Assembly (NCBI GenBank): GCA_017462425.1
Contig: JAFTRD010000043.1
Location: forward strand, 1-9,490
DNA from: Clostridia bacterium
GTDB taxonomy: Bacteria > Bacillota_A > Clostridia > Christensenellales > Borkfalkiaceae
Length of the DNA stretch: 9,490 nucleotides
Direction of reading: 5' to 3'
Under the pieces are notes generated by a model, which searched no databases, had not been told where the DNA came from, and saw only the letters and a list, made by a program, of their open reading frames with translations. Shown here piece after piece: positions 1 to 6,539 of the stretch. Position 1 is the stretch's first letter, and the number at the start of each line of letters is the position of its first letter. The position numbers and the translations under genes are program-made.

Positions 1-850
1 CTTCGTACATTTCAATGGTGGTAAATTCGGGGTTGTGCGAGGAGTCCATGCCCTCGTTTCTGAAAATTCTGCCAACCTCGTATACACGCTCCAGCCCGCC
101 GACGATTAAACGCTTTAAGTAAAGCTCGGTTTCAATTCTTAAATACATATCGATATCGAGCGCATTGTGGTGGGTTTTGAACGGTCTTGCATCTGCGCCG
201 ATCTCCAACGTTAAAAGCACGGGAGTTTCCACTTCCATATACCCACGGTTGTCGAGGTAAGAACGGATCTCCTTCATGATTTGCGTACGCTTGATGAACG
301 TGGAGCGCACGTCCTGGTTGATGATTAAATCCAGCTCACGCTTTCTGTATTTTAAATCCTGATTGGCAAGCCCGTGCTGTTTTTCGGGCAAGGGCAACAG
401 CGCCTTGGACAGCATTTCAAAATGCTGTACGTGTACGCTGATTTCCCCCGTCTGCGTTTTGAATACGAAACCCTTTACGCCGACGATATCGCCGATGTCG
501 AAGTCCTTTTTATAGGACATATACAGCTCTTCGCCTAAATCCTGACGGGTGATGTACAGCTGAATGGTGCCGTAACGGTCGGAAATATGCGAAAAGGACG
601 CCTTGCCCATGACACGGCGGGACATCAGTCTGCCTGCAATGGATACCGTTTTGCCGTCAAAGGATTCAAACTCTTCCTTGATGGAACGGGAGTTTGCGTC
701 TATATCGTATTTTACCTTTTCGTAGGGATTTTTTCCCTCCGATTGCAATTTTGCAAGCTTTTCACGGCGGATACGTGCCTGTTCTGCCAACTGCTCGGCT
801 TCCTGCTCTGCGCTTACCTGTGCTTGTCCTTGCGTGATATTCTCTGCCAT
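1..850 (-). CDS. lysS: Lysyl-tRNA synthetase, class II (3' end cut off by window)
   Basis: LysS attaches lysine to tRNA-Lys in the cytosol, using ATP. About 283 N-terminal residues are visible. A charged Gln/Glu/Ala-rich helix (about residues 5-35) precedes the OB-fold anticodon-binding domain (about 65-165, containing [18 protein letters not shown] and [14 protein letters not shown]). The class II catalytic core follows with RKRELDLI, a motif 1 region ([20 protein letters not shown]), VETPVL, and motif 2 ([20 protein letters not shown]) at the window edge. Motif 3 and the C-terminus lie outside. The start is the ATG at 848-850, with an AAGGA ribosome binding site about 10 nt upstream. It lies 23 nt downstream of greA on the same strand, so the two are very probably co-transcribed, an arrangement common in Bacillota. 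No frameshift was seen when the first ~145 codons were translated by hand. Identification is secure. Confidence 0.97.
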   Translation of the reverse strand, partial: MAENITQGQAQVSAEQEAEQLAEQARIRREKLAKLQSEGKNPYEKVKYDIDANSRSIKEEFESFDGKTVSIAGRLMSRRVMGKASFSHISDRYGTIQLYITRQDLGEELYMSYKKDFDIGDIVGVKGFVFKTQTGEISVHVQHFEMLSKALLPLPEKQHGLANQDLKYRKRELDLIINQDVRSTFIKRTQIMKEIRSYLDNRGYMEVETPVLLTLEIGADARPFKTHHNALDIDMYLRIETELYLKRLIVGGLERVYEVGRIFRNEGMDSSHNPEFTTIEMYE

Positions 851-873
851 ACGTATTTTTTCCTTACAATTTT

Positions 874-1347
874 TTATTTTACCCAGATATCCAATACCTT
901 GAGCGTATACGTTCCGTCGGGCGCATTTACTTCCACTTCGTCGCCCACCTTATGACGCATGAGCGCTGCGCCTACGGGAGATTCGTTGGAAATTTTACCC
1001 TCGGCGGGGTTGGATTCCATAGAGCCGGTAATTTCGTACTCGCACTCCTCCTCGAACATAGAATCGTATACCTTTACACAGCAGCCGATATGAACGTAGG
1101 TGTCGTCCATGTTTTCCTCGATGATAACGGCGTTTTTAACTTTATAATCGAGCTCCGCAATTTCGCCCTCTACCGCCGACTGCTCGCTTCTCGCTGCGTC
1201 GTATTCTGCGTTCTCGGACAAGTCGCCGTGGCTTCTTGCTTCCTGAATACGGGCAACTACTTCCTGACGTTTTTCCGTCTGCAAGTATTTCAAGCGGGCT
1301 ACCGCTTCATCGTAACCTTTTTTGGTCATAAAAAACTGATCTGCCAT
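874..1347 (-). CDS. greA: Transcription elongation factor GreA
   Basis: GreA binds the RNA polymerase secondary channel and stimulates cleavage of backtracked RNA, freeing stalled complexes. The 157-residue length is typical. The N-terminal coiled coil spans about residues 1-75 and includes [17 protein letters not shown] and the tip loop [12 protein letters not shown], whose acidic residues (D42, E45) coordinate the catalytic Mg2+. The C-terminal FKBP-like domain (about 80-157) contains [32 protein letters not shown] and the usual ending with VLDIWVK. The start has an AGAGGTG ribosome binding site about 10 nt upstream. It is the first gene of the greA-lysS unit. A consensus promoter lies about 90 bp upstream, and the leader contains a stable hairpin. 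Identification is secure. Confidence 0.98.
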   Translation of the reverse strand: MADQFFMTKKGYDEAVARLKYLQTEKRQEVVARIQEARSHGDLSENAEYDAARSEQSAVEGEIAELDYKVKNAVIIEENMDDTYVHIGCCVKVYDSMFEEECEYEITGSMESNPAEGKISNESPVGAALMRHKVGDEVEVNAPDGTYTLKVLDIWVK

Positions 1348-1389
1348 AATAAAAAAACACCTCTGTTTTTAATTTTTACAATAATACAA

Positions 1390-1422
1390 CCGTGGCTTTC
1401 CCAAAAAAGAGGAAAGTCACGG
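1390..1422 (-). promoter_or_regulatory. Hairpin in the greA 5' leader
   Basis: A 12-bp inverted repeat (1390-1401 with 1411-1422) has a single A-C mismatch and a 9-nt loop. It begins roughly 10 nt after the predicted transcription start of greA. On the minus strand it is followed by TTGTATTATTG, which is too interrupted to be a convincing Rho-independent terminator. It could stabilise the mRNA or act as a weak attenuator. The structure is read directly from the sequence; its role is inference. Confidence 0.55.
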
Positions 1423-1438
1423 CTATTCTTCACTGTTT

Positions 1439-1467
1439 ATTATACTTTATTATATTGCGTTTGTCAA
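1439..1467 (-). promoter_or_regulatory. SigA-type promoter of greA-lysS
   Basis: On the minus strand, TTGACA (1462-1467) and TATAAT (1439-1444) are separated by exactly 17 bp, a full match to the housekeeping consensus at both hexamers. The predicted transcription start is near 1431-1433, giving a leader of about 85 nt before greA. The promoter lies in the gap after the aminotransferase gene, so greA-lysS can be expressed independently of it. Confidence 0.9.
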
Positions 1468-1501
1468 CGCCTTTTGCGCTTTTTCCGCTCTTTTCCACCC
1501 T

Positions 1502-2674
1502 TTAAGAGCGTAAACTTTTGACGAAAAGGGCAATTCTATCCATTGCTTCGGTCAATTGCGCCATGGAGGTTGCGTACGAACAGCGGATATGATTTTTTCC
1601 GCAAGGACCAAACGCACTCCCGGGAACAACCGCTACTTTATGCGATAAAAGCAGTCTTTCGGCAAATTCCTCGCCCGAAAGACGGGTGCTTTCAATCGAC
1701 GGGAATACGTAAAACGCACCCTTCGGCTCGAAACAGGTAAGCCCCATGTCGTTGAAACTCTTTACCACGAAACGACGGCGGCGGTTGTATTCGTCGTGCA
1801 TTTCCCTGACCACCGAGAACCCGTCCTCCAAGCCCTCTTTCAAGGCGTAGTTTGCCGCATACTGCCCTGCCGTGGGCGCGCACATAATGCCGTACTGGTG
1901 GATTTTGAACATCCCCTCGTCTATCTCTTCGGGTGCGCAGACGTAACCGATACGCCAGCCCGTCATGGCGAACGCCTTGGAAAAACCGTTGATGAGCACG
2001 GTGCGTTCCTTCATGCGGGGAAGGGAGGCTACCGAACAGTGTTCTTCACCGTAGGTAAGCTCGGCGTAAATTTCGTCGGAAATGACCAAAAGATCGTATT
2101 TCTCGATAACGGGTACGATTTTTTCGAGCTGTTCACGGGTCATAATGCCACCCGTGGGGTTGTTTGGATAGGCCAAAATCACCGCCTTGGTTATGGGCGT
2201 AATTTTATTTTCCAGCTCCTCGGGCGTGACGATAAAGCCGTTTTCCGCCGTACAGCTAAGGCTGACGGGAACACCGCCTGCGAGCGTTACGCACGGGCAG
2301 TAGGAAACGTAGCAGGGGTCGGGAATCAATACCTCGTCCCCCTCCTCAAGACAGGCACGCAGGGCAAGGTCGATGCCCTCGCTTGCGCCGACGGTAACGA
2401 TGATGTTCTTCGCATGATAGTCTACGTTAAAGCGCTGTTTTAAGTACTTGGAAATGTTTTCTCTCAGCTCGGGCAAGCCACGGTTGCCCGTGTATTGCGT
2501 ATACCCCTTTTGCACCGAACGGATGCCTGCGTCACGGATGCTCCACGGCGTAACGAAGTCCGGCTCGCCCACACCCAGGGAGATAGCGTCCTTCATTTCG
2601 CTTGCGAGATCGAAGAACTTTCTGATACCGCTGGGCTTTAAATTTTTTACTTTTTGTGAAACGAACTTACTCAT
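1502..2674 (-). CDS. Class I/II aminotransferase, alanine transaminase (AlaT/YugH)-like
   Basis: This is a PLP-dependent fold-type I aminotransferase of 390 residues, the usual length. It moves an amino group between an amino acid and a 2-oxo acid in the cytosol. Visible landmarks are ISLGVGEPDF (31-40), GYTQYTGNRG (57-66), NNPTGG (171-176), the PLP-contacting SDEIYAE (199-205), the Schiff-base lysine K233 in FSKAFAMTGWRIGY, and the substrate-carboxylate arginine R364 in NHIRCSYA. Its ATG overlaps the stop of the upstream Lrp-type regulator by 4 nt (ATGA), so translation is coupled. In Bacillus subtilis the same pairing is yugG-yugH (alaR-alaT), which argues for alanine-pyruvate transamination. 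An aspartate or aromatic specificity (PatA/AraT-like) cannot be excluded from sequence alone. No U-tract terminator follows, so some transcripts may run on into greA. Confidence 0.93.
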   Translation of the reverse strand: MSKFVSQKVKNLKPSGIRKFFDLASEMKDAISLGVGEPDFVTPWSIRDAGIRSVQKGYTQYTGNRGLPELRENISKYLKQRFNVDYHAKNIIVTVGASEGIDLALRACLEEGDEVLIPDPCYVSYCPCVTLAGGVPVSLSCTAENGFIVTPEELENKITPITKAVILAYPNNPTGGIMTREQLEKIVPVIEKYDLLVISDEIYAELTYGEEHCSVASLPRMKERTVLINGFSKAFAMTGWRIGYVCAPEEIDEGMFKIHQYGIMCAPTAGQYAANYALKEGLEDGFSVVREMHDEYNRRRRFVVKSFNDMGLTCFEPKGAFYVFPSIESTRLSGEEFAERLLLSHKVAVVPGSAFGPCGKNHIRCSYATSMAQLTEAMDRIALFVKSLRS

Positions 2675-3162
2675 GGCTGAACGAATAACCTCTTGTTATA
2701 CAGATCTTTTTTGGTGACGTTGCCCTCGATTTTGTATTTACGCAGAATAAAATGCGTCGCCGTACCGGTAACGCCCGAGAACGTGGAGATTTTTTCGTAT
2801 ACGAATCGGGAAATGCTCTTTAAGGACTTACCCGAAACGAATACGGCAAGGTCGTACGCACCGCTCATGAGGTATACGCCCGTCACCTCGTCGTAATGGG
2901 AAATTTCCTCTGCGATAGCGTCAAAGCCCTGACCCTTCTGGGGGGTAACCTTGACCTCGATGAGCGCCTCCACCATTTCGTCTTCCACGGCTTCGGCGTT
3001 GGTGATGGCGGCGTATTTCACGATGACTCCGTCCTCTTCCATTTTTTTAATGGCGGCGGCAACTTCTTCCTCTTTTGCGCCCAACATAACGGCAATTTTT
3101 TCCGCCGTATACCTGCAATCCTCGTTTAAAACGCTTAAAATTTGCTTTTCGAGAGTATTCAT
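2671..3162 (-). CDS. Lrp/AsnC-family transcriptional regulator (AlaR/YugG-like)
   Basis: This 163-residue DNA-binding regulator has an N-terminal winged helix-turn-helix (about 1-55: LEKQILSVLNEDCRYTAEKI then KKMEEDGVIVKYAAI). A C-terminal RAM ligand-binding and oligomerisation domain follows (about 65-140, including VEALIEVKV, YLMSGAYDLAVFV and GVTGTATHFILRKYK). Members sense amino acids and usually autoregulate. It overlaps the aminotransferase by 4 nt in an operon, and a perfect inverted repeat lies on its own promoter. The start is less certain than most. GGAGGT at 3181-3186 sits 18 nt from the ATG, which is unusually long. An in-frame ATT at 3169-3171 lies 9 nt from it, so a rare ATT start adding three residues is possible. 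Family assignment is secure; the alanine role is by analogy. Confidence 0.93.
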   Translation of the reverse strand: MNTLEKQILSVLNEDCRYTAEKIAVMLGAKEEEVAAAIKKMEEDGVIVKYAAITNAEAVEDEMVEALIEVKVTPQKGQGFDAIAEEISHYDEVTGVYLMSGAYDLAVFVSGKSLKSISRFVYEKISTFSGVTGTATHFILRKYKIEGNVTKKDLYNKRLFVQP

Positions 3163-3201
3163 ATCCGTAATTTTTCAGTTACCTCCGTTTTTATTTTTTA
3201 T

Positions 3202-3230
3202 ATTGTAACTGCATTTGACTGTAAAGTCAA
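3202..3230 (-). promoter_or_regulatory. Promoter of the alaR-alaT-like operon with palindromic operator
   Basis: On the minus strand, TTGACT (3225-3230) and TACAAT (3202-3207) are 17 bp apart. The -35 hexamer is one arm of a perfect inverted repeat, TTGACT-TTAC-AGTCAA (3215-3230). A dimeric regulator bound there would cover the -35 box. The promoter assignment is strong; the operator role and AlaR-like autoregulation are inference. Confidence 0.82.
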
Positions 3231-3261
3231 TGGTTTTTGGGTTTTTTCTGCCGTAAAGTTA

Positions 3262-3290
3262 TTTACTTTTCGGTATTTTTTTTGTATAAT
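3262..3290 (+). promoter_or_regulatory. Promoter of the hypothetical-GH2 gene pair
   Basis: TTTACT (3262-3267) and a perfect TATAAT (3285-3290) are separated by 17 bp. The predicted start is near 3297, giving a leader of about 24 nt. It is divergent from the regulator promoter, with about 31 bp between the two -35 boxes. Confidence 0.82.
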
Positions 3291-3320
3291 GTAGAAAATT
3301 TAAATCAAGGAGAACGGGTT

Positions 3321-3578
3321 ATGCGGCTGTGGGCAAAGGTGATGATTGCGGATAAGATACAAAAACAGTTCGTGCTGGAAAAGGACGAACGGGTGACGTA
3401 TTCGCATTTCTTCGACTACCTATGCGAAATTTGCACCGAGCTGGACGTACCCACACCCGTGCTGTTAAAGCCGCATATTCTGCAGTTTGCCAAGTTCCGC
3501 CACGTGAAATTTATTCCCAGAGATTTCGTGGACGGCGTGGATTTCGATAAGCTGTGGATTGAAAATATTTCCGAGTGA
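3321..3578 (+). CDS. Conserved hypothetical protein, 85 aa
   Basis: This small, soluble, charged protein has no signal peptide or membrane segment. The ATG at 3321 is chosen because AAGGAG (3307-3312) sits 8 nt upstream and the promoter TATAAT lies at 3285-3290; longer in-frame extensions would overlap that promoter. The pattern of an N-terminal strand (MRLWAKVMIADK), a central helix (YSHFFDYLCEICTELDVPTP), then FRHVKFIPRDFVDGVDFDKLWI resembles, from memory, a widespread family of 85-90 residue Clostridia proteins of unknown function. It is 12 bp upstream of the GH2 gene and almost certainly co-transcribed with it. No function is assigned. Confidence 0.85.
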   Translation: MRLWAKVMIADKIQKQFVLEKDERVTYSHFFDYLCEICTELDVPTPVLLKPHILQFAKFRHVKFIPRDFVDGVDFDKLWIENISE

Positions 3579-3590
3579 ACACTATCAGTT

Positions 3591-5333
3591 ATGGCGAAAA
3601 AGAGTACGTTACAATTCAATAAGCTGCATACGGCGCACGCAAAAAATATTTCCGATACGCCCTGGAGCGAGTATCCCCGCCCGCTTTTAAAGCGGGATTC
3701 CTATTTTTCTTTGAACGGAAAATGGGAGTTCGCCGTCAAGGACTCGTCGGACGAGGCGACTCGTTTTGAGAAACGGATTTTAGTGCCCTTCCCGCCCGAA
3801 AGCGTACTTTCGGGCATAGACTGCGTGCATCCCGAAAAGCACGTGCTGTTATACCGCAGAACGTTCACCCTGCCAGACGGATTTTTAAAGGAGAGAGTGC
3901 TGCTGCACTTCGGCGGCGTGGACCAGGTGGCGAAGGTGTTTTTAAACGGCCAGCCCGTCGGCTCGCACGTCGGCGGATATATTCCCTTTTCTCTCGATAT
4001 CACCGAGTATCTCTTACCAAAAGAAAACACCGTAACCGTGGAAGTGACGGATACGCTGTCCGATTTTCTTCTGCCCTACGGAAAGCAGAGCCGTAACCGT
4101 GGCGGCATGTGGTATACCCCCGTGTCGGGAATTTGGCAGAGCGTATGGCTGGAAAGCGTGCCAAAGCAATATATTCAAAGCGTAAAAGCGCAGGTAAAAG
4201 AGGACGAAGTACAAGTTTTCGTGGAAAGCGCTACGGAAGGTTCTTTGGAGGGCAAAGTCAAAATTTCCACGCCCGAGGGAGAGCTTTTTGCAAGCCTTAC
4301 GGACGGCGTGGCGAAAATAAAGCTTCAAAACCCCGTAAAATGGTCGCCTGAAAACCCGTACCTGTATTACTATACCGTTGAAACGCAGGAGGATAAAATA
4401 GAGTCGTACTTTGCCGTGCGGTCGTTGTCCGTGAAGAACGTGAACGGCATAGAACGGCTGTGCTTGAACGGCGAGCCGTACTTTTTCCACGGACTTTTGG
4501 ACCAGGGCTATTGGAGCGACGGACTGTTTACCCCCGCCTCGCCCAAGATGTACGAAGAAGAGATTACTAAACTGAAAGAGCTGGGGTTTAATACCCTGCG
4601 CAAGCATATAAAAATTGAACCGCAGCTGTTTTATTACGAATGCGACCGCTTAGGAATGATCGTGTGGCAGGATATGATAAACAACGGCGAATACCGATAT
4701 TTTCGGGATACCGTCCTGCCCACGCTGGGCTTTATCCGTAAAAAGGATAAGGGCATGCACAAGAACAAGGCGCAACGGGAGGCGTTTTTATCCACGATGA
4801 AAGAAACGGTGACGTTGTTAGACGGACACCCCTCGGTTTGCTACTGGACCATTTTCAACGAGGGCTGGGGGCAGTTTGAAAGCCAGATGGCGTACGATAC
4901 CTTAAAGGCGCTGGACGATACGAGAATTATCGACTCCACCTCGGGTTGGTTCCACTGCGGGAACTCGGACGTGGTCAGCCGACATATATATTTCAGTAAG
5001 ATTAAAATAAAGCCCGAAAAAAAGCCCGTGGTGCTTTCCGAGTTCGGCGGCTGCGTATACAGCGTGGACGAGCACGTCTTTAACCCCTTTAAGCCGTACG
5101 GCTACGGAAAATGCCGCACCCGAGAGGAGTTCGTGTATAAGATAAGAAAGCTGTATTTAAGCAAGATTCTGCCTGCGATAAAAACGGGGTTATGCGCCGC
5201 AATTTATACCCAGGTTTCGGACGTGGAGGACGAAACGAACGGACTTTTCACCTACGACAGAGCGGTGCTCAAAATACTGCCCGAGGAGTTTAAAGACGTT
5301 TCCGATATGCTGATGCAGGCAATTAAAAATTAA
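3591..5333 (+). CDS. Glycoside hydrolase family 2 protein (beta-galactosidase/glucuronidase-like), cytosolic
   Basis: This 580-residue retaining glycosidase is predicted to cleave beta-linked sugars inside the cell, as there is no signal peptide. Domain order is typical of GH2. A sugar-binding jelly roll spans about 35-190 (LNGKWEFAV, VFLNGQPVGSHVGGY, RNRGGMWYTPVSGIWQSVWLE). An immunoglobulin-like domain spans about 190-280, and a TIM barrel about 285-575. The acid/base catalyst is E424 in YWTIFNEGWGQF. The likely nucleophile is E484 in VLSEFGG. The late TQVSDVEDETNGLFTYDR block is also characteristic. The length is close to beta-glucuronidases (~600) and far below LacZ (~1000). The substrate cannot be told from sequence alone. 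No good ribosome binding site precedes the ATG, but the upstream gene ends 12 bp before, so re-initiation is likely. Confidence 0.93.
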   Translation: MAKKSTLQFNKLHTAHAKNISDTPWSEYPRPLLKRDSYFSLNGKWEFAVKDSSDEATRFEKRILVPFPPESVLSGIDCVHPEKHVLLYRRTFTLPDGFLKERVLLHFGGVDQVAKVFLNGQPVGSHVGGYIPFSLDITEYLLPKENTVTVEVTDTLSDFLLPYGKQSRNRGGMWYTPVSGIWQSVWLESVPKQYIQSVKAQVKEDEVQVFVESATEGSLEGKVKISTPEGELFASLTDGVAKIKLQNPVKWSPENPYLYYYTVETQEDKIESYFAVRSLSVKNVNGIERLCLNGEPYFFHGLLDQGYWSDGLFTPASPKMYEEEITKLKELGFNTLRKHIKIEPQLFYYECDRLGMIVWQDMINNGEYRYFRDTVLPTLGFIRKKDKGMHKNKAQREAFLSTMKETVTLLDGHPSVCYWTIFNEGWGQFESQMAYDTLKALDDTRIIDSTSGWFHCGNSDVVSRHIYFSKIKIKPEKKPVVLSEFGGCVYSVDEHVFNPFKPYGYGKCRTREEFVYKIRKLYLSKILPAIKTGLCAAIYTQVSDVEDETNGLFTYDRAVLKILPEEFKDVSDMLMQAIKN

Positions 5334-5342
5334 ACCCACCCA

Positions 5343-5369
5343 CGCCCGTGAAAACGGGCGTTTTCGTTT
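5343..5369 (+). terminator. Rho-independent terminator after the GH2 gene
   Basis: A perfect 7-bp GC-rich stem, CGCCCGT (5343-5349) with ACGGGCG (5354-5360), is closed by a GAAA loop and followed by TTTTCGTTT. It begins 9 bp after the stop codon. Confidence 0.9.
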
Positions 5370-5405
5370 GAGTATGATTATACGGCTATTGCGCATACTT
5401 ACGCT

Positions 5406-5615
5406 ATGAAAGTAAGCTGCATCGTATGTTCCACCGTATTAATTTTATTCGGATTTTTTTCTTTGGTTTACGCTCTTTTTTCGTACGACCTACTCTTTAC
5501 CCTGTGTTTTTCCAGTCCCGTCGTTTACCGTATTGCGCTGTCCTTTAACGCCGTTTCCGCCGCTTGGCTTGCCTTTTGGCTGATTGCGTTCCGCCCGCAG
5601 AATAACTTAAACTGA
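5406..5615 (+). CDS. Small two-helix membrane protein (possible DUF378/YuzA-like)
   Basis: This 69-residue hydrophobic protein has two predicted membrane helices, about residues 5-33 and 40-62, joined by a short SSPVV turn, and a short polar tail (FRPQNNLN). The pattern helix-LFSYDL-turn-VYRI-helix resembles, from memory, the DUF378 (YuzA) family of about 70-residue membrane proteins of unknown role, but the match is by eye only. There is no clear ribosome binding site before the ATG. It stands alone between the GH2 terminator and the palindrome array. It could be a chance ORF, although the clean alternation of hydrophobic helices argues for a real gene. Confidence 0.5.
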   Translation: MKVSCIVCSTVLILFGFFSLVYALFSYDLLFTLCFSSPVVYRIALSFNAVSAAWLAFWLIAFRPQNNLN

Positions 5616-5636
5616 ACTCACAGAGCGTGGGATTGC

Positions 5637-5896
5637 AAAGGGTCATGGACCCTTTGGCAGGAGGTTTGGAGGATGGCTGTCCTCCATATCTGAATGGCCT
5701 TTTATAAGCAATCTTCGATTGCGTTTTATTGATTGATCGCCTTTGGCGATTAGGACGCGAACTACGTTCGCTTTTTTAAGGCTATTTTTTCGTGGGAACG
5801 CTGTTCCCACACCCTTGCGAAGGGCGTTACGCCCTCTCGACACCCACATTCGAGTCAGGCGTTAAATTTCTTCCCGTGGGAACGCCGTTCCCTCAC
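5637..5896. repeat. Array of short palindromes (mostly 6-3-6 mini-hairpins)
   Basis: Eight inverted repeats are packed into 260 bp. Stem pairs and loops are: 5637-5644/5648-5655 (8 bp, loop ATG); 5668-5673/5680-5685 (6 bp, loop 6); 5708-5713/5717-5722 (GCAATC/GATTGC, loop TTC); 5736-5741/5745-5750 (ATCGCC/GGCGAT, loop TTT); 5757-5762/5766-5771 (GCGAAC/GTTCGC, loop TAC); 5792-5799/5803-5810 (8 bp, loop GCT); 5821-5826/5830-5835 (AGGGCG/CGCCCT, loop TTA); 5878-5883/5887-5892 (GGGAAC/GTTCCC, loop GCC). Seven have exactly 3-nt loops. CCCTT-GCG-AAGGG (5812-5824) overlaps the seventh and would compete with it. The stems differ in sequence, so this is a structural rather than a sequence repeat. It fills most of the 387-bp gap between the small membrane gene and queT. 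No gene is called here. Its function is unknown. Confidence 0.85.
5792..5896 (+). repeat. Direct repeat of one palindrome within the array
   Basis: GTGGGAACGCTGTTCCCAC (5792-5810) recurs as GTGGGAACGCCGTTCCCTCAC (5876-5896), with one loop change and two extra bases in the right arm. It is the only array hairpin present twice, which suggests local duplication of a unit. The loop change leaves the stem intact. Confidence 0.75.
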
Positions 5897-5911
5897 GCAC
5901 GCTAAAAACGC

Positions 5912-5940
5912 TTGACTGCAACGGACGTTTGTGATATGAT
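5912..5940 (+). promoter_or_regulatory. Promoter of queT
   Basis: TTGACT (5912-5917) and TATGAT (5935-5940) are separated by 17 bp. The predicted start near 5947 places the riboswitch at the very 5' end of the transcript. Confidence 0.82.
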
Positions 5941-5950
5941 GCAAACGAAT

Positions 5951-5991
5951 AGAAGGTTTTCGGCAAACACTTCTAAATAAAAAAACCGAGG
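5951..5991 (+). promoter_or_regulatory. preQ1 class I riboswitch controlling queT
   Basis: The leader has the layout of the preQ1-I H-type pseudoknot. P1 is AGAAG (5951-5955) paired with CTTCT (5970-5974). The intervening loop holds CGG (5961-5963), which can pair with CCG (5986-5988) to form P2. An A-rich tail (5975-5985) joins them and would lie in the P1 minor groove. The 3' end of P2 runs straight into the ribosome binding site GAGG (5988-5991), 11 nt before the queT ATG. When preQ1 binds, P2 should hide the ribosome binding site, so control is predicted to be translational. The fold is seen in the sequence; the ligand follows from the known family and from the transporter gene it precedes. 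Confidence 0.88.
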
Positions 5992-6002
5992 TACAATACA
6001 AT

Positions 6003-6539
6003 ATGAAAAAATGGACCACTCTGATGCTCGCAAGGGCAGGCGTGATTGCCGCACTGTATACGGCGCTTACGTTCGCCTGCTTTCCCGTGGCGAGCGGAAA
6101 CGTTCAATTCCGCATTTCGGAAATGCTTACCCTGTTACCCCTCTTTTACGTAGAGGCGATTCCGGCGCTATTTGTCGGCTGTCTGCTTTCCAATATTATT
6201 TCGGGCTGCGTGCTGTGGGATATTGCGCTTGGCTCGTTGGTAACGCTGACGGCGGCAGTTTTAACGCATTTTATGGGAAAGCTGTTTAAAAACGCATTTT
6301 TACGCATAACGCTCGGCGGAGCGTTCCCCGTAATACTCAACGCATTGTTTTTGCCCCTTATCTGGTGGCTATCTTACGGCGAGCTTTCGGTGGGATACTG
6401 GCTGAACGTAGGCTTTCTGCTCCTTTCGCAGGGGGTTATCATCTGGGGCGCAGGAACGGCGCTTTACTTTGCCTTGAACGGACTTTTAAACAAACGTATT
6501 GCCGTTTTGCTGCCCATACGACCAGACAACAGAGAATAA
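6003..6539 (+). CDS. queT: Queuosine precursor transporter QueT (ECF-type S component)
   Basis: This 178-residue integral membrane protein of the QueT/DUF988 family is predicted to be the substrate-binding S component that takes up a queuosine precursor such as preQ1 with a shared ECF energising module; no such module is encoded in this window. About five or six hydrophobic segments are visible. The family signature block is SGNVQFRISEMLTLLPLF (31-48). Later helices include IPALFVGCLLSNIISGCVLW and GAFPVILNALFLPLIWWL. The start is supported by GAGG 11 nt upstream and by the riboswitch that regulates it. The last 17 residues (LNKRIAVLLPIRPDNRE) and the following terminator recur 712 bp downstream in altered form, so the 3' end has taken part in a rearrangement. 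The reading frame is intact. Confidence 0.93.
   Translation: MKKWTTLMLARAGVIAALYTALTFACFPVASGNVQFRISEMLTLLPLFYVEAIPALFVGCLLSNIISGCVLWDIALGSLVTLTAAVLTHFMGKLFKNAFLRITLGGAFPVILNALFLPLIWWLSYGELSVGYWLNVGFLLLSQGVIIWGAGTALYFALNGLLNKRIAVLLPIRPDNRE

Noticed and set aside
1486..1510. Inverted repeat CGCTCTT/AAGAGCG just after the aminotransferase stop, as a terminator
   Set aside because: The stem is only 7 bp with an 11-nt loop, and the minus strand continues with GAAAAAGC rather than a U-tract.
952..1521. A 189-codon plus-strand ORF opposite greA
   Set aside because: It lies antisense to the well-identified greA gene, runs through its promoter, and has no recognisable domain. It is a shadow of the real frame.
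1796..2443. A 215-codon plus-strand ORF opposite the aminotransferase
   Set aside because: It is antisense to a gene whose catalytic motifs are all intact, and no ribosome binding site or family pattern was seen.
3237..3320. A longer N-terminus for the 85-residue protein
   Set aside because: The extension would overlap the TATAAT promoter at 3285-3290, and the downstream ATG has a good AAGGAG ribosome binding site.
4014..4607. A 197-codon minus-strand ORF inside the GH2 gene
   Set aside because: It is fully antisense to the GH2 coding frame, with no start signals and no recognisable protein pattern.
5643..5849. A 68-codon minus-strand ORF running through the palindrome array
   Set aside because: It has no ribosome binding site or promoter, and its sequence is dictated by the palindromes (basic, low-complexity peptide). 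Openness over 200 bp is not enough to call a gene.
5637..5896. CRISPR array or integron attC sites
   Set aside because: The palindromes have different sequences and uneven spacing, with no constant repeat, no spacers of uniform length, and no cas or integrase gene nearby.
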